A stretch of DNA of 64,000 bases from Flavobacteriales bacterium. Lineage in GTDB: Bacteria; Bacteroidota; Bacteroidia; Flavobacteriales_E; Vicingaceae. Under the pieces are notes generated by a model that made no database searches, was not told where the DNA came from, and was given only the letters and a program-made list of their open reading frames with translations. The number at the start of each line of letters is the position of its first letter. Within the stretch, counting starts at the first letter, position 1. The translations under genes were made by a program, and so were the position numbers. Location of the stretch: the NCBI GenBank assembly GCA_015075325.1, contig JABTUP010000003.1:1-64000 (forward strand), read 5' to 3'. Below are positions 42,998 to 53,203 of the stretch, one piece after another.

Positions 42998-43383
42998 ATG
43001 TTTTTAATTTTGAATGCAATTTCTTGCATTTCTTCGTTTGATAACTTTAACTTAGGTCGTGAAAAATTAATATCCTCTACCGTTTGCAAAGGCAACAAGT
43101 GAATATGTGCATGTGGAACTTCTAATCCAATAACTGCAATACCAATCCGTTTACAAGGAATGGCTTGTTCTACTTGGTGAGCTATTTTATTAGCAAATAT
43201 CCATAGTCCACTATACAAATGTGGTTCTAAATCAAAAATATAATCCACCTGTTTTTTTGGCACTACCAAAACATGCCCTTTTGCTAAAGGAAATACATCT
43301 AAAAAGGCTATAAAATCATCAGTTTCATCAATGATATAAGCTGGTATTTCTCTCTTAATTATTTTAGAGAAGATAGATTCCAT
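42994..43383 (-). CDS. HIT-family nucleotide-binding protein
   Basis: A 129-residue protein with SIFSKIIKREIPAYIIDETDDFIAFLD at the N-terminus, KGHVLVVPKKQVDYIFDL, and the histidine triad VPHAHIHLLPL (HxHxH). It belongs to the Hint branch, which hydrolyses adenosine phosphoramidates and similar nucleotides in the cytoplasm. It overlaps the convergent ruvC stop by four bases. A large hairpin repeat (43445-43543) lies between it and greA, so it may be expressed separately from greA. Confidence 0.92.
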   Translation of the reverse strand: MESIFSKIIKREIPAYIIDETDDFIAFLDVFPLAKGHVLVVPKKQVDYIFDLEPHLYSGLWIFANKIAHQVEQAIPCKRIGIAVIGLEVPHAHIHLLPLQTVEDINFSRPKLKLSNEEMQEIAFKIKNI

Positions 43384-43444
43384 TAGTTAGTAAGATTAAT
43401 AAAAAAAATAGGATTTTGAAATCCATATAATCCATAAGATATTG

Positions 43445-43543
43445 GCCACAGATTCCACAAATTTTCACAGATTAAACCACGCTTACAGCATGGTAAAAAT
43501 TAATTTGTGAAAAAAATTTGTGAAAATAAGTGCAATCTGTGGC
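43445..43543. repeat. 99-bp imperfect palindrome, TCTGTGGC type
   Basis: GCCACAGATT (43445-43454) and AATCTGTGGC (43534-43543) are the outer arms. The pairing continues inward through CACAAATTTTCACAGATT against its near-complement (AATTTGTGAAAATAAGTG), about 30 bases per arm with few mismatches. A small inner stem is formed by CCACGC and GCATGG. It sits in the 189-base gap between greA and the HIT gene, where nothing coding was found. Confidence 0.85.
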
Positions 43544-43572
43544 ATTACTAAATATATAAGTTTAAATACAAT

Positions 43573-44046
43573 TTATCTCGAAATAGCTATAATTTCAAAA
43601 TTAACTTTACCTGTAGGAACAGTTACTTCAACAACATCACCCTTTGATTTTCCTAATAAGGCGTTTCCAATAGGCGAATCAACCGAAATCTTTTTTTCCT
43701 TCAAATTTGCTTCCTTTTCCGAAACTAATGTATATTCCATTTCCATTTTATTGGCTAAGTTTTTAATCTTTACTTTAGAAAGAATTAACGCTTTTGATGT
43801 ATCCAACTGCGATTCATCAATAATTCTTGCATTTGCTACAATAGTTTCTAGTTTAGAAATCTTTAATTCTAATAAACCTTGTGCTTCCTTAGCAGCATCA
43901 TATTCTGCATTTTCAGACAAATCCCCTTTGTCTCTAGCTTCAGCTATTTGAGCTGATATTCTTGCACGTTCAATACTTTTTAACTGATCCAATTCTTCAG
44001 TTAGTTTTTTAAATCCTTCTTCGGTATAATAATTAATTTGTGACAT
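43573..44046 (-). CDS. greA: Transcription elongation factor GreA
   Basis: 157 residues from the ATG at 44046; an earlier in-frame ATG (44085) would run into the PorV terminator hairpin and is rejected. The N-terminal coiled coil opens YYTEEGFKKLTEELDQLK and carries the acidic tip DKGDLSENAEYDAAKEAQ, and the C-terminal domain has SVDSPIGNALLGKSKGDVVEV. GreA enters the RNA polymerase secondary channel and stimulates cleavage of backtracked transcripts. Length is normal for the family. It is preceded by the PorV terminator and so has its own promoter. Confidence 0.96.
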   Translation of the reverse strand: MSQINYYTEEGFKKLTEELDQLKSIERARISAQIAEARDKGDLSENAEYDAAKEAQGLLELKISKLETIVANARIIDESQLDTSKALILSKVKIKNLANKMEMEYTLVSEKEANLKEKKISVDSPIGNALLGKSKGDVVEVTVPTGKVNFEIIAISR

Positions 44047-44071
44047 AACTAAGTGTGTTTTTATAAGCGAA

Positions 44072-44101
44072 AAAGAGTCCCGCATTAATGCGGGACTCTT
44101 T
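44072..44101 (-). terminator. Perfect 30-base palindromic terminator after PorV
   Basis: AAAGAGTCCCGCATT (44072-44086) and AATGCGGGACTCTTT (44087-44101) are exact reverse complements. On the minus strand the palindrome lies 23 bases past the PorV stop and is followed by a T-run (CTTTTTCGC), so it ends the TonB receptor/PorV transcript. Confidence 0.95.
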
Positions 44102-44124
44102 AAAATGTAATATTTAATGATGTT

Positions 44125-45213
44125 TTATAAATCAAATCGAACACCGATACTATGAGTTCCTGAAAAACGTTCAGTCATTTCATAAGCGTAGTGTAATCCA
44201 AAAGTACTTCCACTTTTTCCTAATGGAGCTATAACAGAACCTCCAAAAGAAGGGCCAGTATAAGCTGTTGTTCTTAATTTAGAATCAAACCAAGTAGTAC
44301 TTTCTAAAACATATCCAGCTCTTAACATAAACAAGTTTCTGAATCCATACTCAACACCTAATCTGTATTGGTCTTTAGTAAAAGAATTTGCAGTAAAATT
44401 AGCCGCAGCAGTAATTCTGTGATTTGCTTTAATTTGGTTTGATGCAGAATCTTTTACAGCTGCAACAAAGAAATCATAAGTTGCACCAATATTTAAAGAC
44501 GATGGTAACTGGTATGCAGCAGCCTTTCTTTGTTGAGTTGTAGTAACTCCAGTGTTTACATCAATATTAGTAAATGATAATCCTTCACCCGAAGCTCTCA
44601 TAGAAGGTCCTACATTATTTAAAGAGATACCAAATTTAATTCGGTCATTTTCTCCAGTAACATATTTAACACCAGCGTTAAATGCAACACCTCTACTGTT
44701 AACATTAGAAATAGATTCGCTAACTACTCTAACCACCATACCACCCGAAATGGTATTAGAGAATTTTTTTGCATAAGCTAAATCTAAAGTAAGGTAACTT
44801 GGTGAAAAAGTTCCAACACCACCCTCTGGTAAATCAACAGTTGTGATATCAATATCACCAAATCCCATTGACATAAATGAAAGACCAAGAACACCTGCTT
44901 CGCCAACTTTTTGTGTTAAACCAAACGAATTAATCTTTGTTTCACTACCTACTAACCAGTTTTTATGGGCAAACATTATTTCAGTTTTACGTGTAAAAGC
45001 TAAACCAGCTACGTTCAAGTTCATTGCTTCTAAACCAATTGCTGAAGCGGTATTTGCTCCACCAAAACCAACACTTCTTACCCAAGGATTAATGAGCAAT
45101 TGCGAAGCCCCAGCTTCACCAGCTCTATCTTCATTTCCAGCATAAACTGAACTAGATACAGTTAATCCTGCTAAAAAAAGTGTTACTGCAATTTTAATAT
45201 TCTTCATATTCAT
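44125..45213 (-). CDS. PorV/PorQ-family outer-membrane protein
   Basis: A 362-residue beta-barrel with signal peptide ending near SSVYA. It has the family opening GASQLLINPWVRSVGFGGANTASAIGLEAMNLNVAGLA and ends with the aromatic ...SIGVRFDL. PorV (LptO) proteins shuttle type IX-secreted proteins to the sortase; the PorQ branch differs in detail, and this copy could be either. Here it ends a minus-strand operon after a TonB receptor and a large secreted protein, so it may be dedicated to that partner rather than being the main PorV of the cell. Confidence 0.85.
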   Translation of the reverse strand: MNMKNIKIAVTLFLAGLTVSSSVYAGNEDRAGEAGASQLLINPWVRSVGFGGANTASAIGLEAMNLNVAGLAFTRKTEIMFAHKNWLVGSETKINSFGLTQKVGEAGVLGLSFMSMGFGDIDITTVDLPEGGVGTFSPSYLTLDLAYAKKFSNTISGGMVVRVVSESISNVNSRGVAFNAGVKYVTGENDRIKFGISLNNVGPSMRASGEGLSFTNIDVNTGVTTTQQRKAAAYQLPSSLNIGATYDFFVAAVKDSASNQIKANHRITAAANFTANSFTKDQYRLGVEYGFRNLFMLRAGYVLESTTWFDSKLRTTAYTGPSFGGSVIAPLGKSGSTFGLHYAYEMTERFSGTHSIGVRFDL

Positions 45214-45260
45214 TACTTTTTATATTCTATATGACTTATCTTACGTCTTCCGACTTCTTT

Positions 45261-48200
45261 TTATAATCCATTTAAATCGGTTGGACGAGTTACTCCAAAC
45301 CATTTGATAACAGTTTCACCAACTTCAGGTACTTCTACATGTATTAAATAAACTCCACCAGCAACTGGAATACCAGCTTGATTTTTTAAATCCCAATCTA
45401 AACTAGTAATAGAACTTCCTTTTACATACCTTCTCATTAAAGTACCACTTGTATTATAAATTGAAATAGTACATTTTTCTGGTAAGTTGGTTATTTTTAT
45501 CCTGTTATCAAATTTATCACTTTCATACTGCGAGTAAGCATAATATGGGTTTGGTACTGCTTTAATTTTATCTAACATTTCTTTTGCTGCAGAAGCAACA
45601 CCAGTTTCAGCAGCAAAATTATCCATGTTAAACATATACATTGGACGTTGAGCATTACCAACTGGTTCTGCATACGCTGAATGTGTAGTTGCAAACTTAG
45701 TATAAGGTCCTTTAACTCTTAATTGAATTCTTGCATCATTTGATAACAACGATTCCCCTTCTTGTAATGTTGGAAAACCAACCCACATACATGTTTCAGC
45801 AATCGTTTTTGCAATATTCTTAACGTGATTACTTACTGGATTTACTCCTCTAGGTACCGAATATAAACTATCTAATTTTTTACATTCGTCATATCGAGAT
45901 TTAAACACATAAACATAATGTCTTCCACCTAAGGCAGTATCAATAATAGGGAAATTCATGAAATCAAACTGAACATTGGTTGGATTCCACTTCATATCTG
46001 CTCCATTTTGGTCTGGTCGTGCACTATTTTCTCCAAAAGCCATATTTAAACGTTCTCCTGTTTCTACATTTATTGCATAACCAGGGAACCAACCCATTCC
46101 ATTTCCAGAGCCTACAGAATTTACTGTACCATCAGCATTGCCATTTTTATCAACATTTAAATGAGCTCTTTTATTAAATAGTAACTCATTTCCTTCAGTT
46201 AATGCTGCATTACTTCCAGTTTCATAAACGATACATCTAGTCCATTTACTCTTATCTGAAGTGAAAACAATATCAACAGAACTTAAGTTTGATAATTTAG
46301 ATCCAGGATAATTAACTGTTCCTCCGAAAACTACATTTCCTGAAGACAATTTAACAGGTACAGCAATTCCTGGTGCATCGTAAAGTGAAACAAGAGGTCT
46401 ATTTAACGCCATAGAAACAGATGAAACCATTCGATGAGGAGCCCAAGTCCCTCTCAATATATTTTCATAACTTTGATTCGCATCAATGAATTCGCCACCT
46501 TCTTGATGATCCATATATACATCAGAAAAACCTGCTGTATCTTGAATTCCTGATCTTATCCAATTTAATTGTGTTGCATTATCAGTATCAAATACTCCAG
46601 TCAACCATGGCTTAGTGGCATCAGAATAGGTAATAGATGCACTTAAAAATCCATTGTTACCTAAAGGATCTGAACCTGGAGATGTTGTTTGACGAATAGC
46701 TACTGAAAACCCAAGATTTGCGAAAACTTGTTCATTTAATGCAGCAATATTCCGTTCAGAATAAATAGTATCAGCGCCATTAATTACTCTCCAAATAGCA
46801 TCATTTAAAGAATTAACACCAGCTGGGGCAGTTGTTGAATCCATAAACTGTAAATAATAAGTACCTTCTTTAACATTTAATGGATCAACAACTTTAACAT
46901 CAATTGGGCCTTGACCAGCTTGGTAAATTGGATAATCCATAAAACCGTAAGATACAATTTGTGCTTCTGAAGTTGAAGTTAAATTTAATACTAAACCACC
47001 ATTACCAGCACCTTCAATTCTTGTAATCTCTGGAGCATCTCCATAATTTGAATTAACTATTGTTCCTCCATTTTTTGGTTGAGAACTATGAGGGATACCT
47101 GTATACGACTTAATAGTACCTCCAGTTGAATTGGTTCTACTAGCTAAATAGGGTTTAAGTTGTCCTCCTAAAGAGTAGTTTTGTGGGTCAACCGTTTTCC
47201 AGTTATTGTATGCATAAGCAATAGCAATAAAATGATATGATTTATGATTTACTAATTTTTTACTAGCTCCAGAAGCAAATGCATCTTCCGTAACTCTAAA
47301 CGAGTGTCTGATACCAAGATTTTTACCACTTACCATTTCTTTAGGAACATTTGCTTTAATAGCATCATCATATTCGTAATTTACTATTTGACCAATATTA
47401 TCTTCAATATCAACTTGTGCAATTAATCGTGCTACACTAGGATCGTCTAATTGGCTTACAGAAACACTAGCGTTTTTAATTTGATATATTTGATAACCTT
47501 GGAAAGTGTAATATGTCAAAGTATCTCTTTCTTCTTCAGTACCTTGATAAACACCATCTATTGTGTCTGGAATTGATATAAAAGGATCTTTAATTTTAGC
47601 ACCTTCTTTATAATTATTTGAAATCGGATTGTTGTTTGATAAAAACAAAATCAATTCATTTTCTAATTCTTGGATAGCAATATCAGGAGCATTTGGACCC
47701 TCTAATATTTTAAAACAGTTATCAAATAATGATTGAGCTTTATCATCAGCAACTTTAAGTGCCGATAAAGATGCAGTATTGTCTCCACTTAAAGCTCTCG
47801 CAAATACAACACCAACAGTAATATCATTAACTGCTCCTGGTAATAAGGTAAAAGGGCCTGCTGATTGGATAAACCGTCTATCACCTTTAGGATTTCCAGC
47901 TACAGCTTCTGTCCATGGTACAGGAGTAACAGGAACACCTTGAGTACTCCAAAATAAAGGATCAGAATCTCCAGGGAATAATAAATCAGCTTGTATAGTA
48001 TTTCCAGTAACTGAAGGATTACCAACTCCACCCCATGTCATTGGACCAACACCATCTAACCATCTTCCACGTAAATAATTGTAATAATCTACGGCTGTAC
48101 GAGGATCTCCATTACCATTTACAACAGAGCCAATATTATAATAAACAAACTTACGCATACCATAACGTTCATTATCAATAACTCCATCACCATAACCTAT

Positions 48201-49397
48201 ACCTAAACCAGAATAAGGGATACCATTAGAATCTAATGCATCCTGAATATTTGAAGTTAAAGGGTTATCAATACTATCATTATCCATGTATGGTCCTTCA
48301 AAAAAATCTACTCCAACAAATGGAGGTGTTGAACCATAACCTGTTACACCATTAGCGTCTTCATCCATATTATCACCATTGTAAACATAACCTAAACCAC
48401 GTGATGCATCACAACCTACATAATCATCATTAGAGTTTCCTAAATCAGGATCGACCCACTGTCCAAAATAAGTATCAGTAAAAGTAAAACTCGAACGATT
48501 AATTAACTCGTAATTATAGAATGTCATGTCGTTAATTTCATCATTGGTTGCAAAAGCAAAAGCCTGACCTCTAATTTCCATACCAATTGATGCACCTTGC
48601 GATTCTGTATGAGTGTTTCCTTTATCATTAAAAACAAACCAAATAGTAGAATCTCCAAATAAACGTATATCTCTAGTTGTTCTACAATCCACATCACCAA
48701 TTAAATCATATTTTGGGTAATCACCTTTTGTAGGGTCGTAAACACCATCACCATCATAATCATAAAATGGAGCTAATTCTTCAGCAACATAATAAGCTTG
48801 TTCTCTTTTCTTTACTGTATTACCTTTAGCAGGATAGTTTAAAATAAGGGGATGAATTTGATATCCAGGATTAGAAGAAGGATCATTAAACCAAGAAACA
48901 AATTCGTTTACAATAGGTCGAGAAACACCAAAAAATTGGTCGAAAATTTCACATGTTAGAGGATCTACTTCAGCCGTACCATCGGTTGTAAGAGGACCAG
49001 GCCAAAAATCGTTTGCTCCACCTTGTCGGAATTGTACAGCTGCAACTTTTAATTGTCCCGTTGGATCTTGTCCGCCAATCCATAAAGCACCAGCATACAG
49101 TGCCGTATATAAAGGGTCATCTTCATGTTTTTGTTTAGGTATATTGTATGAAGCAATACTATTTGCTCTATCTTGCCACATACTACCACCAGTTGCGTCA
49201 ATACGAGCTCTAACATTATTAAATTGTAATGAAGATAAAGCTATTGCAGGAGAACAACCAGCCGCTGGTGTTGGATTACTACCACCACCTTTATTATTAT
49301 TTCCATTATTCGATGTTGTTCTAGCATTTAGGTTACCAAAGGTTAGTAATGCAACAAATGCTAAAACTAATTTGGTGTTATTTCGTCCATTTTCCAT
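45261..49397 (-). CDS. Large secreted protein with type A-like C-terminal beta domain
   Basis: A 1378-residue exported protein (signal around LVLAFVALLTFGNLNA). The N-terminal half has acidic, repeat-poor extracellular regions such as YDYDGDGVYDPTKGDYP that resemble calcium loops. The end (NPYYAYSQYESDKFDNRIKITNLPEKCTISIYNTSGTLMRRY, then DWDLKNQAGIPVAGGVYLIHV) is an FlgD-like/type A sorting-related beta sandwich, but the usual basic tail is replaced by WFGVTRPTDLNGL. I do not recognise its biochemical function. It lies between a TonB receptor and PorV, so surface display by type IX secretion is likely. Confidence 0.75.
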   Translation of the reverse strand: MENGRNNTKLVLAFVALLTFGNLNARTTSNNGNNNKGGGSNPTPAAGCSPAIALSSLQFNNVRARIDATGGSMWQDRANSIASYNIPKQKHEDDPLYTALYAGALWIGGQDPTGQLKVAAVQFRQGGANDFWPGPLTTDGTAEVDPLTCEIFDQFFGVSRPIVNEFVSWFNDPSSNPGYQIHPLILNYPAKGNTVKKREQAYYVAEELAPFYDYDGDGVYDPTKGDYPKYDLIGDVDCRTTRDIRLFGDSTIWFVFNDKGNTHTESQGASIGMEIRGQAFAFATNDEINDMTFYNYELINRSSFTFTDTYFGQWVDPDLGNSNDDYVGCDASRGLGYVYNGDNMDEDANGVTGYGSTPPFVGVDFFEGPYMDNDSIDNPLTSNIQDALDSNGIPYSGLGIGYGDGVIDNERYGMRKFVYYNIGSVVNGNGDPRTAVDYYNYLRGRWLDGVGPMTWGGVGNPSVTGNTIQADLLFPGDSDPLFWSTQGVPVTPVPWTEAVAGNPKGDRRFIQSAGPFTLLPGAVNDITVGVVFARALSGDNTASLSALKVADDKAQSLFDNCFKILEGPNAPDIAIQELENELILFLSNNNPISNNYKEGAKIKDPFISIPDTIDGVYQGTEEERDTLTYYTFQGYQIYQIKNASVSVSQLDDPSVARLIAQVDIEDNIGQIVNYEYDDAIKANVPKEMVSGKNLGIRHSFRVTEDAFASGASKKLVNHKSYHFIAIAYAYNNWKTVDPQNYSLGGQLKPYLASRTNSTGGTIKSYTGIPHSSQPKNGGTIVNSNYGDAPEITRIEGAGNGGLVLNLTSTSEAQIVSYGFMDYPIYQAGQGPIDVKVVDPLNVKEGTYYLQFMDSTTAPAGVNSLNDAIWRVINGADTIYSERNIAALNEQVFANLGFSVAIRQTTSPGSDPLGNNGFLSASITYSDATKPWLTGVFDTDNATQLNWIRSGIQDTAGFSDVYMDHQEGGEFIDANQSYENILRGTWAPHRMVSSVSMALNRPLVSLYDAPGIAVPVKLSSGNVVFGGTVNYPGSKLSNLSSVDIVFTSDKSKWTRCIVYETGSNAALTEGNELLFNKRAHLNVDKNGNADGTVNSVGSGNGMGWFPGYAINVETGERLNMAFGENSARPDQNGADMKWNPTNVQFDFMNFPIIDTALGGRHYVYVFKSRYDECKKLDSLYSVPRGVNPVSNHVKNIAKTIAETCMWVGFPTLQEGESLLSNDARIQLRVKGPYTKFATTHSAYAEPVGNAQRPMYMFNMDNFAAETGVASAAKEMLDKIKAVPNPYYAYSQYESDKFDNRIKITNLPEKCTISIYNTSGTLMRRYVKGSSITSLDWDLKNQAGIPVAGGVYLIHVEVPEVGETVIKWFGVTRPTDLNGL

Positions 49398-49430
49398 ATC
49401 TATCTATATTAAGGTATAAATAATTTCTAA

Positions 49431-52400
49431 TTAAAAGTTTAACTGTAATCCTAATCTAATTCGTCGTGGTAAAGAAAAATTATCTGGATCTAGTAATTTA
49501 GTTTGGTACAAATCTCTAAATGCTTGTTCATCAGGATTTGTTGCAATAGTAGTTTGCCATTCAGCAGCAGCTAAAAATCCATCATCATCAGGGTTACCTG
49601 TTGCAGAATATACTTCTAAAATATTTTTAGAGTTCAGTAAGTTCAACACTTGAACATATACATTTAAGTAAGCTTTAGTACGTTCTTCACCTTCTCCTTT
49701 ACCCCATTTTAAATCAATATTTTTATCCACTTTTAAATCAACAGTGGTCTGCCAAGGTAAACGTGATGAGTTTAATGATGCTTCGATAGGGCTGTTAAAT
49801 GCTCCAGAAATAACAGCACTATTAACTACTCTTGAAGTTTTTGTATAAGGGGTACCTGATGCTGTTCTAAAAATGATGTTTGCTCCTGTATTGGCAAATA
49901 TTTCTTTTCCAAACAATACTGGTCCATTATAACTTTTACCAGCACCATAACGATAATCTGCCGATAAAACAATAACATGACGTTGGTCAAACGATAATGG
50001 TATTAATGTTTTTAAGTTACTGTTTCCACTAGAAACTAAGTTTAATGAAGTTGTAGTACTTGAACCAGTACCTTCAGCAAATTGTAATGTATAAGATGCT
50101 CTCATTGAGAAATTCTTTTGTCTTCTTAAATCGTAAGAAAAAGTCATTCCTTTTACTGTACCAAAATCACGGTTTCCGAAAGAAAGGTAATTAACGGGAT
50201 AAGCACCAGTTACTCTAGTTACTTGAATCATATCTTTTTGCTCTCTGTAAAAAGCTGCTATTTTTATTGAAGAATAGTTATTAATTTTTTGTTGAAAACC
50301 TAACTCATAATCAATAGTTCTCTCTGCTCTTAAATCTGGGTTATTAATTTGATTTGTTGTGTTTTGTACTAACAAATAATCAATTAACTGTAAGCTACTA
50401 TTTGAAGAAGGTCGTTGAGTTAGCACATCGTAGTGAGCAAAAAACAACGCTTCATCAGAAATAGGGAATGAAAAAGCGATACGAGGTGAAACATTAATTT
50501 GAGGCTCATAATCTTTAAATGATTTTGGGCTTAAATCATTAATTGCTGAATTATCTTCTGAATCAACTAACCAAGGTTGAGGAGTTTTAGTTGGATGTAA
50601 AACAGATGGATCAGTTAATTCTCTACCATCAGCATCATACCAAGTATCTCCATCACGGTAACCCACAACACTATTTAAAGTAGGGTCACTAGCATTAGCA
50701 ACATATACAACAAAATCATCACCAATATTAGATGGTTTACCAGGAATGTTACCCACTTCAGCAACCGTTTTAACTGGGAACATTGAATACTTATCTTTTA
50801 ATACAGGTTGATTAGCATCGTATCTATCTACACGAATACCAATATTGAAAATTAAATCTTCAAAAGCAAATTTATCTTGGATATAACCAGCCATGTAAAT
50901 AGGGCGGAAAGCACCTTGCTCTCTCAACAAATTACCATTTGCATCTTTTTTTGTAAAGAAATCATCTAAAGATGGATTACCTGATAGTTTTTTTCCAGTA
51001 TAATCGTAACCATAATAGTTAATTTGGTTTTGTGCATAACTGTTTAATAAATCATCAGCTGTAAAATCAGAAATGCTCCATAAACCATTACCATAAGAAT
51101 CAAAATCAATATAATCTAAGCCTTGTTGAGCTAACCCTAATTTAGTACGAATGTTTTTGTCAAATTGTGTTTGGTTTTGTCCATAAAAAGGTTCGAAAGT
51201 ATATTGAACAATTGAGCCTCCACTAGAATTGGTTAACGTATCAGTTGTATAAGAACCTTCGGTAACATTTCTGTTATCTAAGTGTGTATTTACTAAACCT
51301 CTTCCAAGAGTCCATAAACCTCTAGGAGAAATATTATACTGACTTATAGCTCTTTGTTCGTATTGAAATCCAATTTTAATAGAGTGACCTTTTATCTCGG
51401 CACTACCAGATGTAGTAATACGTAATTGATCTTGGTTAGTAATTTGGTATTGATTGTATTGACCTCCTTGAGCTGACCATAAGTTATAAATTGAACTAGG
51501 AGCATCACCATTTAATAAACCACCATTTCCTTGAACTTGAGATGGTCTTTCCCAATAGCCAGCTTGGTCGTTAGCAAATATTTGGTAGTAATTATCTACA
51601 TAGTTTGCCAAAATTGGATTTATTTCATCACGTTGAAATTGGTAAGCAACAACTTCATTTGTTGATAATAAACCGAATAAAGTATCTACAGGATTTCCGT
51701 TAGCATCAATTGAAGTAAATGTACCTGTATTATATGTATTTTGTCTTGTTGAAGTATATTTACCAATATATCCATAGTTTGCAAAATTATCTTTGTGTTC
51801 TTCGTCTTGAATTTTATTTAACACATTTGAATAATCTGCTTGAAGCGAAATAAATGCGTTCTTAATCAATGATGGATTATCTTTATCTTCGTTATTATCA
51901 AACCGTTGAGTAAAACGAGCGTAAGTTCTCCAAGAACGATCAATAAATTGTGGATTATTATCTGAATTCAATAGCGAATAACTTCGAATTAATCCACTAC
52001 CTTCTGCTCTATTCCTATCTTCGTAATCAAAAGTACCTCCAAGAGTTATAGTTGTATTTTTTGTTGGTGAAATATCAATTTTTCCCGCTAAGTTTAATCC
52101 TTTACGGTTTGCATTTTGTCTGTATTTAATTGTTTCTAAATCACTAGCTTTTAAGTAACTTGCTTGGTTTATTACACCTCCAATATCATCAGTTCTTCTA
52201 ATTAATGGATTTTTGTTTAGTTCATCCATTTTTTCATTATTAACCTTATAATTATCAATTGCAGATGGACGATAATCTAATTCATTTTTATACTCACCAG
52301 AAATAAAGAACCCAGCGATCGCATCAGTTTTGTTACCTGCAGAATCTTTTCTAGTAAAAATTGGACCAGCAAGATTGAAACCAAGTAAGTTGTAGCCATA

Positions 52401-53153
52401 AGAATCTAATCCAATTACTTTATCTCCATTTTTAAATCCTGAAGTTAAATATTCTAAACCTCCGAACCAATCTTTAGAAGCTCCACGAGTAGTAATACTA
52501 ACAATACCACCTGTAGCATCACCATATTCTGCAGGCATACCACCAGTAATTACAGAAACTTGTTCGATAGCTGCATTTGGCAAGTTAGCAGAACCTCTAA
52601 CACGAATACCATCTATATAAGTATCTGTTCCTGAAGTTCTAGATCCTCTAATATTATAAGAACCATCTTCGTTTACATTAACACCACCAACTGTTTGTGC
52701 AATAGAAGCAGCAGAACGACCTGGCATTTTAGCAATATCCTCTCTTGATACAGTTCCCCCTGATGAAGTTTGATCTTTTGAAATCAATGGTACTTCATAG
52801 TCAACTAACTCAAAACTATTTAAGTCTATACCTTGACCAGCTTTAATATCAGAGAAGGTTATCTTTCCGTCGTTTACAACTATACCAGACATTTTTACTG
52901 GTTGATAACCAACATATGACGCTTGAATTTCATAAGTTCCTGGAGTAAGAGCAGATATGGTATATTTTCCATCCATATCAGTCATGGTTCCTCCAACTTG
53001 AGCTCCACCTTTAAAAACAACGATGTTTGCAAAAGGCAAAGGTTCATTTGTCGATTTATCAATCATTTTACCTTTGATTGTTCCTCCAGATTGTGCTTGA
53101 ACTAATAAAGCAAGCATCATGGAAAATGTAAAAACAGCTAGTCTTTTCAACAT
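49431..53153 (-). CDS. TonB-dependent receptor with carboxypeptidase-regulatory-like domain
   Basis: A 1240-residue outer-membrane receptor. After the signal peptide (ending near LLVQAQ) come a carboxypeptidase-regulatory-like beta fold (about 23-110; GTIKGKMIDKSTNEPLPFANIVVF) and a plug (about 125-230; MPGRSAASIAQTVGGVNV ... GGMPAEYGDATGGIVSITTRG). A long 22-strand-type barrel ends in RRIRLGLQLNF with the C-terminal Phe of outer-membrane proteins. No SusD partner follows, so a starch-type uptake pair is unlikely; the next genes are a secreted protein and PorV. Expression probably starts at the promoter 53204-53236. Confidence 0.93.
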   Translation of the reverse strand: MLKRLAVFTFSMMLALLVQAQSGGTIKGKMIDKSTNEPLPFANIVVFKGGAQVGGTMTDMDGKYTISALTPGTYEIQASYVGYQPVKMSGIVVNDGKITFSDIKAGQGIDLNSFELVDYEVPLISKDQTSSGGTVSREDIAKMPGRSAASIAQTVGGVNVNEDGSYNIRGSRTSGTDTYIDGIRVRGSANLPNAAIEQVSVITGGMPAEYGDATGGIVSITTRGASKDWFGGLEYLTSGFKNGDKVIGLDSYGYNLLGFNLAGPIFTRKDSAGNKTDAIAGFFISGEYKNELDYRPSAIDNYKVNNEKMDELNKNPLIRRTDDIGGVINQASYLKASDLETIKYRQNANRKGLNLAGKIDISPTKNTTITLGGTFDYEDRNRAEGSGLIRSYSLLNSDNNPQFIDRSWRTYARFTQRFDNNEDKDNPSLIKNAFISLQADYSNVLNKIQDEEHKDNFANYGYIGKYTSTRQNTYNTGTFTSIDANGNPVDTLFGLLSTNEVVAYQFQRDEINPILANYVDNYYQIFANDQAGYWERPSQVQGNGGLLNGDAPSSIYNLWSAQGGQYNQYQITNQDQLRITTSGSAEIKGHSIKIGFQYEQRAISQYNISPRGLWTLGRGLVNTHLDNRNVTEGSYTTDTLTNSSGGSIVQYTFEPFYGQNQTQFDKNIRTKLGLAQQGLDYIDFDSYGNGLWSISDFTADDLLNSYAQNQINYYGYDYTGKKLSGNPSLDDFFTKKDANGNLLREQGAFRPIYMAGYIQDKFAFEDLIFNIGIRVDRYDANQPVLKDKYSMFPVKTVAEVGNIPGKPSNIGDDFVVYVANASDPTLNSVVGYRDGDTWYDADGRELTDPSVLHPTKTPQPWLVDSEDNSAINDLSPKSFKDYEPQINVSPRIAFSFPISDEALFFAHYDVLTQRPSSNSSLQLIDYLLVQNTTNQINNPDLRAERTIDYELGFQQKINNYSSIKIAAFYREQKDMIQVTRVTGAYPVNYLSFGNRDFGTVKGMTFSYDLRRQKNFSMRASYTLQFAEGTGSSTTTSLNLVSSGNSNLKTLIPLSFDQRHVIVLSADYRYGAGKSYNGPVLFGKEIFANTGANIIFRTASGTPYTKTSRVVNSAVISGAFNSPIEASLNSSRLPWQTTVDLKVDKNIDLKWGKGEGEERTKAYLNVYVQVLNLLNSKNILEVYSATGNPDDDGFLAAAEWQTTIATNPDEQAFRDLYQTKLLDPDNFSLPRRIRLGLQLNF

Positions 53154-53203
53154 ATTCAGTAATTTAACTATTATAAAATTTTATTCGTGCAATTTAAGAG
53201 GCG

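Noticed and set aside
44047-44085. Longer N-terminus for GreA starting MRDSFSLIKTHLV
   Set aside because: It would be translated from within the PorV terminator palindrome, and normal GreA length is reached from the ATG at 44046.
49431-53153. SusC/SusD-type glycan uptake locus
   Set aside because: No SusD-like lipoprotein or glycoside hydrolase follows; the next genes are a large secreted protein and a PorV-family protein.
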